Shown: in pieces, positions 52,501 to 58,140 of the stretch
Layout of the letters: each line of letters begins with the position of its first letter
How positions within the stretch are numbered: the first letter of the stretch is position 1
Assembly: GCA_037157565.1 (NCBI GenBank)
Contig: JAZHRO010000036.1
Coordinates: 132,750,001-132,814,000 of the forward strand
Direction: 5' to 3'
DNA length: 64,000 nucleotides
From: Thalassia testudinum
Lineage: Eukaryota; Streptophyta; Magnoliopsida; Alismatales; Hydrocharitaceae
The notes under the pieces: model-generated
Told to the model about the DNA's origin: nothing
Seen by the model: the letters and a program-made list of their open reading frames with translations, nothing else
Databases searched by the model: none
Position numbers and translations under genes: made by a program

Positions 52501-54114
52501 TTATGCGTAATCCTTTATCTTCCATGGCTTTTCTCCAAAGTTCAAGTTTTCTGTTCACTCCATCTCTTGTCTCATCAACCAACACAATGTCATCAGTAAA
52601 AAGCATACAACAAGGCACCTCAACTTGGATATACTTCGTCAACTCATCCATAACCAAGGCAAAAAGATAAGGGTTTAAAGTCGAACCTTGATGCAGACCA
52701 ATGGAGATATCAAAGTAGTCTGTCAAATCATCCTTAGTCTTTACACAAGCTATAGCTCCATATTACATATCCTTAATGAGGTTGATATATAAAATTGGCA
52801 CTTGTCTCTTCTCCAAAATTCTCCACAAGATATCTCTTGGGACAGAATCATAGGCCTTCTCCAAATCAATAAAAATCATATGTAAATCCTTTTTCTTCAC
52901 TTTGTATGTCTCCATCATACGTCTCAAGAGGTGTATTGCCTCAATAGTCAACCTGCCTGGCATAAAGTCAAATTGATTTTCAGTTACCATAGAGACTTGC
53001 CTCACCCTTCTTTCAATTATTCTTTCCCAAAGTTTCATCGTATGACTCATCAACTTAATACCTCTATAGTTGGAACAATCTTGTATATCACCTTTGTTCT
53101 TGTATAAAGGTACCACAAAACTTTTCCTCCATTCCTCTGGCATCTTCTTGCCTCTCCACACAGTATTAAATAAATTTGTGAGCCAAGTTATACCCCATTC
53201 TCCCGTCATTCTCCAGACGTCTATAGGAATATCATCGGACCCAACAACCCTCCCACTTTTTATCATCTTCAGAGCCTCCTCTACTTCTTTCTTTTGTATC
53301 CTTCGATAGCATGATCGATTTACATACTCTTCAGAGTTAATTAACTCCCCTAAGATGATATCATTCTTTTGTTTTTCATTAAATAACTTATGAAAATATC
53401 TTTTCCATCTTGTCTTTATATCCTCACTAGCTATAAGCACCCTTCCTTCTTCATCCTTGATGCATCTTACATCCGTAAGGTCCTTATATGGTACTGCATA
53501 TATTACCTTTAGAAATTTACTATTGCCCTACGATTGTAGTTCCATTGTCTACTTTAATCCTGGCTCCATTTGTTCTAGAATTTGAGTTGGCTGCTGGCTT
53601 TTTTGGCTGCGTAGCTTGTGGCTGCAAGATTTTGCTATGACCAAGCGGTTGGAGCAACTGTGGCATAAACATGGTTATCTAGTTATCACAATGTTACATA
53701 ACTAGAACATAGCGCTTAAATCAACCAGTTAGACAGACAAGAAAGTTAACAGCCAAATAACAAGCAATAGCCTATCAGCTGTGCCCTTGGCTCATGTGTT
53801 TTTCACATATTTTTAATAGTTGCACATTTGTTGTTTTATTTTAGATAAATGGTGCTCTAGTGAGCACCTACACCGATGACAAACTCGCTAGATTGACTTT
53901 TTCTTTCTCATTATGAATGTTCTTGAATAAAGTAAACTTTCAATTTCTTTTAATATTTGCATTAATTTATTTACTGTGACAATAATTACAATGCTGAAGA
54001 TTCATTGACAATTACAGGATAAGAGTCTCTCGAAAGGCATATTTTTCCTGGAGCTGCTGAGTGCAGTTGATCTGAGAGTTGTCAACTGGAGTCTAGTAAC
54101 TAAAGGGGAAAATA
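19443..54114 (+). CDS. FIM2: Fimbrin (FIM2-type actin-bundling protein), exons 1-12, 3' end beyond window
   Basis: Fimbrin cross-links actin filaments into bundles in the cytoplasm through four calponin-homology (CH) domains. Exons: 19443-19532, 19612-19782, 19863-20089, 20204-20375, 25886-25924, 26081-26149, 26236-26352, 42945-43159, 50974-51126, 51243-51442, 51553-51710, 54018-54114. All introns are GT-AG and every codon phase matches across the joins, giving about 569 residues without a stop. The N-terminus [15 protein letters not shown] is a signature of plant fimbrins. CH1 is about residues 120-238, CH2 266-367, CH3 389-495; CH4 starts near 508 and is cut off. Plant fimbrins are about 650-720 residues, so one or two exons are missing past base 64000. 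The phrases [13 protein letters not shown] and LVLEHAD fit the FIM2 branch better than FIM1 or FIM5; this is from memory. The gene is hugely expanded by transposons in introns 4, 7, 8, 11 and 12 but appears intact. Confidence 0.95.
19612..19782 (+). CDS. FIM2: Fimbrin exon 2
   Basis: Starts after TTCACAG and ends AGG|GTCCGT; 57 codons in phase 0. Encodes the degenerate EF-hand-like N-terminal region ending in [11 protein letters not shown]. The donor GTCCGT is weaker than usual. Intron 2 is 80 bp. Confidence 0.92.
19863..20089 (+). CDS. FIM2: Fimbrin exon 3
   Basis: Starts after ATTCCAG and ends within the Cys codon (TTTG|GTATGC); 75 codons plus two bases. Contains the linker and the start of CH1 ([11 protein letters not shown] ... 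KDGVLL). The TTT-rich intron 3 is 114 bp. Confidence 0.95.
20204..20375 (+). CDS. FIM2: Fimbrin exon 4
   Basis: Starts after TATTTCAG and completes the split Cys codon. Encodes the most conserved CH1 stretch of all fimbrins ([17 protein letters not shown] ... NPWER). Ends GAAGG|GTAAGG at phase 0. It is followed by the 5510-bp intron 4, which carries copia and LINE remnants. Confidence 0.96.
20890..23371 (-). mobile_element. Copia element A, internally deleted, in intron 4
   Basis: Minus-strand Ty1/copia LTR retrotransposon. 3' LTR 20890-21048 and 5' LTR 23247-23371 (the latter has lost about 34 bp including the TATA segment). GCTCT (20885-20889) and GCTCC (23372-23376) flank it, a 5-bp target duplication with one mismatch. 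A polypurine tract (minus strand GGGAGAG) adjoins the 3' LTR, and a degenerate tRNA-Met PBS (TGATATTAAAGC) adjoins the 5' LTR. Total size is 2.5 kb instead of about 5 kb: gag runs straight into late RT near 22137, so protease, integrase and early RT are deleted. Confidence 0.88.
21056..22730 (-). pseudogene. Copia A gag / RT-RNase H remnant
   Basis: On the minus strand, gag starts near 22730 and shows the [16 protein letters not shown] region at 22137-22355. RT thumb and palm pieces follow (22081-21713, with the [12 protein letters not shown] catalytic motif), then RNase H (21415-21056, [12 protein letters not shown] and [11 protein letters not shown]). Frame breaks occur in early gag, and the gag-RT junction is a deletion. 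Not functional. Confidence 0.88.
24160..24640 (+). mobile_element. LINE (L1-type) 3' remnant in intron 4
   Basis: A plus-strand reading near 24276-24352 gives CVLC...NHLFHNC...ARATW, the zinc-binding zf-RVT motif found at the C-terminus of plant L1 reverse transcriptase proteins. It is followed about 250 bp later by a TTTAATAAAATTTTGG end. Frames are broken by stops and there is no clear tail or TSD. The rest of the LINE upstream is not recognisable. Confidence 0.6.
24641..25885. other. Remainder of fimbrin intron 4
   Basis: Intronic DNA with no recognised element. The last 300 bp are T-rich and lead into the acceptor TTTTGCAG at 25885. Small open frames (25095-25388 on the minus strand and 25685-25975 on the plus strand, which overlaps exon 5 by chance) have no known domain. 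Confidence 0.5.
25886..25924 (+). CDS. FIM2: Fimbrin exon 5
   Basis: A 39-bp micro-exon encoding [13 protein letters not shown], the end of CH1. Flanked by GCAG and AAG|GTATGT; phase 0 at both ends. Intron 5 is 156 bp. Confidence 0.95.
26081..26149 (+). CDS. FIM2: Fimbrin exon 6
   Basis: Twenty-three codons in phase 0 between TCCCTCAG and AAG|GTGGGT, encoding the CH1-CH2 linker ([16 protein letters not shown]). Intron 6 is 86 bp. Confidence 0.95.
26236..26352 (+). CDS. FIM2: Fimbrin exon 7
   Basis: Thirty-nine codons in phase 0 between TTAATAG and AAG|GTATAC, encoding the start of CH2 ([17 protein letters not shown]). It is followed by the 16592-bp intron 7. Confidence 0.95.
26560..26923 (-). 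mobile_element. Copia B0, left part (3' end), host of nested B1
   Basis: Minus-strand copia fragment: LTR remnant on the left, polypurine tract (minus CTGAGGAAAAG) near 26670-26680, then the C-terminal RNase H region up to 26923. The element is cut at TAGAA by element B1 and resumes at 35260; the RNase H frame is continuous when B1 is removed. The outer LTR boundary is unclear. Confidence 0.75.
27035..27181 (+). repeat. B2 5' LTR
   Basis: 147 bp with a CTATATAAAGAG box at about 27122. It ends CAACT immediately before the tRNA-Met complementary PBS. Confidence 0.9.
27909..32094 (+). pseudogene. B2 gag-pol remnant
   Basis: In order: gag (from about 27909, with the [16 protein letters not shown] region at 28320-28370), a CCHC zinc knuckle near 28670-28715, protease (WLIDSG at about 28903), pre-integrase zinc motif and integrase (29280-30000), the RT (30580-31500, [11 protein letters not shown] at about 31153), and RNase H (31618-32050). 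Interrupting stops include TAG at 28534, 28819 and 29170 and TGA at 28723 and 30842, plus frameshifts. Most look like C-to-T changes of CAG or CGA. Non-functional. Confidence 0.88.
32104..32249 (+). repeat. B2 3' LTR
   Basis: 146 bp, about 90% identical by eye to 27035-27181, with small substitutions and indels. It starts directly after the polypurine tract. Confidence 0.9.
32290..34765 (-). pseudogene. B1 integrase / RT / RNase H remnant
   Basis: Minus strand: integrase core (34762-34415, with the [10 protein letters not shown] region), the linker (34398-34036), RT (34006-33008, with [14 protein letters not shown] at about 33250), then RNase H (33117-32300). Several frameshifts. The segment corresponding to gag, protease and early integrase upstream of 34765 is missing. 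Confidence 0.85.
35113..35254 (-). repeat. B1 5' LTR
   Basis: 142 bp, matching the rejoined left LTR. It contains a TTTATATAAAGAG box (minus orientation) at about 35160 and is bordered by TAGAA on its outer side. Confidence 0.9.
35260..35840 (-). mobile_element. Copia B0, right part (RNase H / RT remnant)
   Basis: Continuation of B0 beyond the TAGAA target site. The minus strand encodes RNase H followed upstream by an RT fragment ([13 protein letters not shown] near 35750). Coding similarity stops at about 35840, so the 5' half of B0, including its 5' LTR, is lost. 35841-36216 shows nothing recognisable. Confidence 0.75.
36683..38240 (+). pseudogene. Copia D protease-integrase remnant
   Basis: The protease segment (36803-37200) reads [11 protein letters not shown], so the usual Asp-Ser-Gly active-site triplet has Cys in place of Gly. 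It continues with the LLSVSHICK region and then the integrase core (37353-37800; DVCGPS at about 37387) with TAG stops at 37536 and near 37606. The integrase-RT linker ends near 38240. Not functional. Confidence 0.8.
38361..41108. mobile_element. 2.75-kb insertion splitting copia D
   Basis: The D reading frame stops at 38360 and resumes at 41109, with ACATG (38356-38360) and GCATG (41109-41113) as a probable 5-bp target duplication. The insert starts TGTTAACAAAG, has a GACGTCTGATT...AATCAGACGCC hairpin at 38608-38633, a long pyrimidine tract (38680-38960) and a GC-rich core (38990-40260). No gag, pol or transposase domain could be read; open frames such as 39699-40220 (minus) are compositional. 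The hairpin motif recalls the GACGTC-rich LTR family at 1-996 and 13856-15719, so it may be an LTR-derived or non-autonomous element. Confidence 0.55.
41109..42675 (+). pseudogene. Copia D RT-RNase H remnant
   Basis: RT resumes with the [11 protein letters not shown] motif (about 41205) and the [16 protein letters not shown] motif, then the 120-bp duplication, the [11 protein letters not shown] catalytic region (about 41731) and RNase H (42200-42650). Stops include TAG at 41238, 41424 and 41544. Non-functional. Confidence 0.85.
41388..41627 (+). repeat. 120-bp in-frame tandem duplication in copia D RT
   Basis: Two adjacent copies, 41388-41507 and 41508-41627, each start GAGGTGTACAT and end TTTAGCTCT / ATTAGCTCT. 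The period is exactly 40 codons. Both copies share the same TAG stop at equivalent positions. Confidence 0.92.
42945..43159 (+). CDS. FIM2: Fimbrin exon 8
   Basis: Starts after ACATAG and ends AAAAG|GTGAGT inside an Arg codon; 71 codons plus two bases. Encodes most of CH2 ([20 protein letters not shown] ... [11 protein letters not shown]). It is an island between a 16.6-kb and a 7.8-kb intron. Confidence 0.96.
44542..45382. mobile_element. Mutator-like non-autonomous DNA element with ATCGATATCG repeats
   Basis: 841 bp starting CAAGGTTTGAAATATCG and ending with the inverted counterpart of CAAGGTTTTAAATATCG. It is flanked by GATTCTCAT (44533-44541) and GATTGTCAT (45383-45391), a 9-bp target duplication with one mismatch, as Mutator-superfamily elements make. 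The interior is dominated by short palindromic words (ATATCG, CGATATCG, GATATATC) and by about five diverged ~75-bp units of the type ATCGATAT..GGCGATATA...TTTTTTAGGCATC...TCATGATATATTA between 44830 and 45230. No transposase. Confidence 0.75.
45899..49545 (+). mobile_element. L1-type LINE inside element F
   Basis: Plus-strand non-LTR retrotransposon of about 3.6 kb ending in A-runs (about 49523-49545). The endonuclease starts near 45945, so the 5' region (ORF1) is missing. A candidate target duplication AAAGATAA occurs at about 45890 and after the tail at about 49542, but it is short. The insertion is opposite in orientation to F and sits close to F's primer-binding site. Confidence 0.85.
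45945..49170 (+). pseudogene. LINE ORF2 (endonuclease-RT) remnant
   Basis: In order: AP-like endonuclease (46174-46648, with GGDFNV at about 46281 and SDHTPL at about 46532), a coiled linker (46664-46921), RT (47107-48430, with [10 protein letters not shown], a conserved [10 protein letters not shown] segment and [14 protein letters not shown]), and a zf-RVT zinc motif (48835-49170, [10 protein letters not shown] ... CLLCGG). The RT active-site box reads YANDT (about 47906) instead of YADDT, so a catalytic Asp is replaced by Asn. Frameshifts and TAG stops break it in at least five places. Dead copy. Confidence 0.85.
49817..50973. other. Right part of fimbrin intron 8
   Basis: 49850-50150 contains a TTTATATAGAGAGAG stretch and AT-rich flanks that resemble a minus-strand copia LTR (TATA box on the minus strand), but no partner LTR or target duplication was found. 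50160-50970 has nothing recognisable until the acceptor CTGCAG at 50973. Confidence 0.4.
50974..51126 (+). CDS. FIM2: Fimbrin exon 9
   Basis: Completes the split Arg codon, then 50 codons plus two bases up to AATGG|GTGAGG. Encodes the CH2-CH3 linker and the start of CH3 ([15 protein letters not shown] ... VFEDLRNG). Confidence 0.96.
51243..51442 (+). CDS. FIM2: Fimbrin exon 10
   Basis: Starts after TTCTGTCAG; the split Gly codon is completed, then 66 codons plus one base up to CTGG|GTAGGT. Encodes most of CH3 ([10 protein letters not shown] ... [10 protein letters not shown] ... [10 protein letters not shown]). Intron 9 is 116 bp and intron 10 is 110 bp. Confidence 0.96.
51553..51710 (+). 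CDS. FIM2: Fimbrin exon 11
   Basis: Starts after TGTTTCAG, completes a split Ala codon, then 52 codons to AAG|GTAGAG. Encodes the end of CH3 ([18 protein letters not shown]) and the start of CH4 ([11 protein letters not shown]). Confidence 0.96.
51788..53491 (-). mobile_element. 5'-truncated RTE-type LINE in intron 11
   Basis: Minus-strand non-LTR element flanked by a perfect 13-bp target duplication, TACTGCATATATT (51775-51787 and 53492-53504). The 3' end (left) is a (TTG)n tail on the minus strand, preceded by the CCGACCCCACTTAGTGTGGG motif, typical of plant RTE elements. The 5' end is cut inside the coding region before RT. The intact duplication and nearly open frame suggest a recent insertion. 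Confidence 0.93.
51932..53491 (-). pseudogene. RTE reverse transcriptase, one in-frame stop
   Basis: About 515 codons read on one frame with a single TAA at 52760-52762 separating two long open parts (53440-52763 and 52726-51932 from their first ATGs). RT motifs in order: [63 protein letters not shown], the catalytic FTDD (52600-52589), KYLGSIF, and a C-terminal region with MLYGSECWA and [10 protein letters not shown] that is characteristic of RTE/LINE proteins. The endonuclease is missing because of 5' truncation. Confidence 0.92.
53505..54017. other. Rest of fimbrin intron 11
   Basis: Ordinary AT-rich intron sequence after the second copy of the RTE target site, leading to the acceptor TTACAG at 54017. 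Nothing else recognised. Confidence 0.6.
54018..54114 (+). CDS. FIM2: Fimbrin exon 12 (last in window)
   Basis: Thirty-two codons plus one base from TTACAG to AATA|GTAGGT, encoding part of CH4 ([28 protein letters not shown]). The next exon, expected to contain the remainder of CH4 and the tail, was not found in 54115-64000, so intron 12 is at least 9.9 kb. Confidence 0.93.
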
Positions 54115-54255
54115 GTAGGTTGCTTCTGCCATCAGTTAGAGTTTCAAGAGAAAATTCTGTTTTAATGGCTGTATGGATTTTCTCAGAGATTTTTTGTCTG
54201 CATCTTAGAATATTTTGTTTTTGTTCTCTATGAAGTTAATATGCTGAGCTAAATC

Positions 54256-55083
54256 AGTTGAAAAATATAATAAGCAAAAGTATAAATTAAAATAATAAAA
54301 GAAATGCATAACACTTGGATTTACGTGGAAATCCCACTCATGAGAAGCAGGAAGAAAATTACGGGAGAAGCACCTTATGGGCATATTTTCTCTATATTTC
54401 TTCTCAAAGGAAAATTAGAGGAGTACACGTCTATTTATAAGCTATCACACACAACGGAAAGTCTACATCTTCCAATGTGGCACTAAACCAATACACAATC
54501 CTTTTAACACTCCCCCTCAAGCTGGAGCATTGAATGCTCAGTTTGTAACACAAATAAATCCATTCTACATAGCAGAACAAACAATACTTTGGATTGGTCT
54601 TGCTTGTGGGAGGGAATACGAGTTGGAGCTGTTGGATGAACTGTAGCTACTGGACGAATTGTAGCTGATTCTGAAGATCTGGTACTGATGGCTCTCCATT
54701 CAATATCCCTGAAATTGGATCTTCCTCTGAAAACCTCGAAGGTGGATCTTCCTCTTTAGAGTCCACGAAATTGGATCTCCCATAGAGAAACCTGAAATGA
54801 GTCATTCTTTTGAGGATCTCGAAACTCTGGACCTCTCAGAGTTGGGTTTCCAATGTGGAGTTCCTAAACAAAAGGAACTCCCAAACGGGGATGACTACAA
54901 CAAGCTCCCACACTCTCCCTTTCTCTTACTCATATGGGAGAAAATAATAATGACGAGAAGAAAATAAAATAATAAAAACTAGAGAAGACTTTTCCATCCC
55001 TTCTCTTGAAGATAAACCTCTTTTTTTCTTTTCTTTTTCCTCGATTTTTCCCTCTATATCTTCTTTTTCTCCCTTTTTTTTCC

Positions 55084-55114
<31 letters not shown>

Positions 55115-56337
55115 TGATATCCTCTTTTTTTTTTTAACTCCATCACCCCTTAGGGTTCGGGAGAACCCAACCATACCATTGCATGCCTCTCAGTCGTTGC
55201 GTGTTCTTCGCATGCAGATCGCCATCAAGCACTCCCTTGGCCTCGCTGTCCTCGATGACGCCCTTCGCCTCGAGCTCCTTGCCTCTGAGGAGTCCTGCCA
55301 TCGCCTTCGTGACCATGTCTTCCTCCTCGAGGACTGCCTCGAGCGCCACCTTAAGGCGGTAAGGAGGTGACGACACGACAACTACCATGGATCTCCCTCT
55401 CCATACTGTTGCTGTCGATTGCTTCGCACCTCGAGTCATGCGAGTGATCTCGAGCGAGATCTTCGCCGCAATCCTTGTTGGAGATTATTCCTCGATGAGC
55501 ATCAACATCGGCTTGAAACCTCTGCCTCCACCCCAGCGCGGATGGCCCCAGCAGGATCCCTCTGATGATCTTGACGATGACGTGGGGGTCTAGGGTTCTG
55601 CCATCGTCCTCACCGTGCGACATCGATCTCACGACGATGGAGACGGGTCGAAGAAGCGATGGTGTTGCCACCTCGCATCGCCCCCCTTTGGAGCCACAAC
55701 CGCCGCCGAGAGGGGAAGCCTTCTTCTCCTTCACCGCTGCAGACCCCTGGACTCGTACCACCTGATGCAGCCCAACAGATTGCCGCCGCGTCTCCTTTGC
55801 GGCTTTTGGTGCGCCACTGCTCCGCCTTTGCGGTGGGTGTGCTGCTACTCCCCCTCTTCCTTTTTTTTTTTGATCGCCACCAGTAGCTTCCCCATCAATA
55901 CCCATAGCCTCTGCAACGTCGAAATCACATTGTGGACCATGCACTGATGGCAAGGGGTAGATCGCCTTGTTGCCATTTTGGCCTCTCCAATTCTCCTCTT
56001 TCAGATGAATAAGAGGAGACTCAGAACAAAATAATAATAATGATTTAAAGATCAAATAAACCCAAGAAAGAACTATTCTGATACTAAGTTGAAAAATATA
56101 ATAAGCGGAAGCATAAATCAAAGCAATAAAAGAGATGCATAATGTTTGGGTTTGCGTGGAAACCCCACTTAGGAGGAGCGAGGAAAAAACCACGGGAGAA
56201 GCCCCTATGGGTATGTTTTCTCTATATTTTTTCTCGAAGGAAAATGGGAGGAGTACATGTCTATTTATGAGCTATCATACACAACGAAAAGTCCACATCT
56301 TCTAATGTAGCACTAAATCAACACAATCCTCACAACA
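54256..56337 (-). mobile_element. Non-autonomous LTR element G (same family as F)
   Basis: Minus-strand, 2082 bp, with LTRs 54256-54509 (254 bp) and 56087-56337 (251 bp) and a perfect 5-bp target duplication AAATC (54251-54255 and 56338-56342). The minus-strand LTRs start TGTT and end CAACT. A PBS-like AGTATCAGAATAG lies inside the right LTR, and a CAGCTTGAGGGGGAGTG polypurine tract lies inside the left LTR. The interior has a long CT-rich tract (55014-55120) and a GC-rich segment (55190-55900) but no gag, protease, integrase, RT or RNase H. The 280-codon minus open frame (56193-55351) overlaps the LTR and has no known domain. Confidence 0.88.
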
Positions 56338-56632
56338 AAATCCTTTTCAAAACAATATGCTAATCCAAATAATTTACAGTTTAGTTTCAATGAAGCTCTT
56401 TAATTTCATTTGCACATAGATATTCTTGTCCCAGAGGATTAAAATTGACCATGTGCGATGTGAGCATATAAAAGAAATGTTTTGGGAGTTCTACAAGATC
56501 TTTTCAGCTTGTGCTATGGGGTGATTCTGATCATATTCTGCCAGATGCTGTGTGTGAAAAAGGAAAACTTTGTTTGGATTTTCTTTTTACCATGTCAAGA
56601 GTGTATCTTGAAATGGCTACTGATGTAAACTA

Positions 56633-57192
56633 AGTTCCAATTCAATCACACAAAAGAGACAAGATTTAGCGTGTAAAATCCAGTAGGGAAAATCCACGAT
56701 AGAGCTCTACCCATGCCTAATACAATGGCTAGGGTTTTAAGAAAGGAGGGGGTGTAAAATATATAGTACCTCGAGTTATATGGATCTGCCCTAGATCCAA
56801 ATACCTACTTATGTTTTACAACCCAACACTCTCCCTCAAGTTGAGCATAGATGTCACACATGCTCAATTTGCCAACATTTTCTTGAAATTGCATCCTGGC
56901 AAGTCCTTTAGTGAATATATCAACCACTTGATCACTGGATCGAATATAGGGGATGCACATCTCAGTAGAATCAATCTTTTCCCGTATGAAATGCCAATCC
57001 AACTCAACATGCTTAGTTTTGTCACATAGCACTAGGTTGTTTGCAAGATTTATTGCAACTTATTATCACGATAGAGCTTTAAAGTTAGCTTTGGGGTTAA
57101 CCAATATCCTTCAACATGATGTTTATCCATAAAATCTCTATTATCCTAGATGCCATTGCTTGATACTCAGCCTCTGTGCTAGATTGTGTGCA
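56633..57192 (-). mobile_element. Copia H, left part (3' LTR and RNase H C-terminus)
   Basis: Minus-strand copia. The 3' LTR is about 56633-56828 (196 bp; minus strand TGTTGGG...GGAACT), the polypurine tract is CTTGAGGGAGAG, and the RNase H tail runs on to 57192 (DIFTKGLARMQFQENVGKLS at about 56830-56920). Element C interrupts it at the TACAC target; the RNase H frame resumes without a shift at 62556. Confidence 0.85.
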
Positions 57193-57197
57193 TACAC

Positions 57198-57345
57198 TGT
57201 TGGTAGGGCACTTATTAGAGTTATTGGAGTCATTTGTCATGTTTCTTGTCTTGTTGGACTCATGATGTAATTTTCCCAACACCTCTTCCTATATAAAGAG
57301 GTGTAGGGTTTCATTTGAGAATAAGACAAGTCATTTTCTTCGACT
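57198..57345 (+). repeat. Copia C 5' LTR
   Basis: 148 bp with a CTATATAAAGAGG promoter box at about 57290. It ends GACT directly before the tRNA-Met complementary PBS. Confidence 0.95.
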
Positions 57346-58140
57346 TGGTATCAGAGTGGCGATCCTAGATCGACGGTCTGGTATCCCACCCCTCATGAGC
57401 CTCCATACCCCTCCACCAAAACCCTAACTCCTGTTTCACACTAGCAGGAGCTGTCGTCGGCCAGCCTTCAGTCGTTGCCGACCTTAGGAGGTTGCTGTAG
57501 CAGTCGTAGTGGCTGTTGGCGTCCTAGCAAGGCCTACTACTCCTTGTCCTCGAGCTGCGGATCGCCTTCCTCGAGTGTTAACGTCGCCACAGGCCCTAGC
57601 AGAGCTGCCTTGAGCACTACAAGGCGTCGCCGCCCCTCCATGAGGTCTGCAGTGTTGATGCCCCTCCGTGAGGTCTACAGCACTGCCTCGAGGCCCTGCA
57701 ACACTGCCTCGAGGCCTTGCGTCGCCCTATCTGGAGGTTACAGCGTCGCCCTGAGGTTGTAACGCCGCCTGGAGGTTGGTCCAGCACCTCGAAGCATCGC
57801 CCTGGCGCCTCCCTTGACCTCGAGACAACGCCTTCCATCGCCGGAGCATCGCCTCTGACCCGGTAGCGCCGCTACCTCCACCGCTCATTACCTGCAGTTG
57901 CACTGGTTTCTCTTGGGGTCGATTGAGCCTGCCTAAGCGTTGTTAGGACACGTCCTAACGTCCTAACATGCGCTAAAACCTAATCTATAGGATCTCTGTG
58001 ATTCTTGAGATGTTTTCTAGGATTTTTTTGCCTTAGATCTCATGTTCAAGAGATTACTTCTCTCTGATTGTGAAGTTGTCAGATTTGAATATTGATTTTA
58101 GATCGCACTTGTGACATCTTGTGGTAGTCCTAAGGCACGA
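57346..58140 (+). other. Copia C 5' leader (GC-rich)
   Basis: Untranslated leader between the PBS and gag, strongly GC-rich with many GCCTCGAGG / GTCGCC words. The copia leaders of B1 (34850-35100) and B2 (27230-27660) have the same character. Open frames here are compositional. Confidence 0.6.

Noticed and set aside
19443..54114. Fimbrin as a pseudogene because of the transposon load
   Set aside because: All twelve exons are open, splice sites are canonical and phases agree, and the protein stays conserved through CH1-CH3.
55351..56193. 280-codon minus-strand open frame in element G
   Set aside because: It starts inside the 5' LTR, crosses the PBS and has no recognisable domain; GC-rich leaders of the copias here produce similar long frames.
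56341..56632. Search for fimbrin exon 13 between elements G and H
   Set aside because: No frame here resembles the expected CH4 continuation, and no suitable acceptor-donor pair was found; the exon is more likely beyond 64000.
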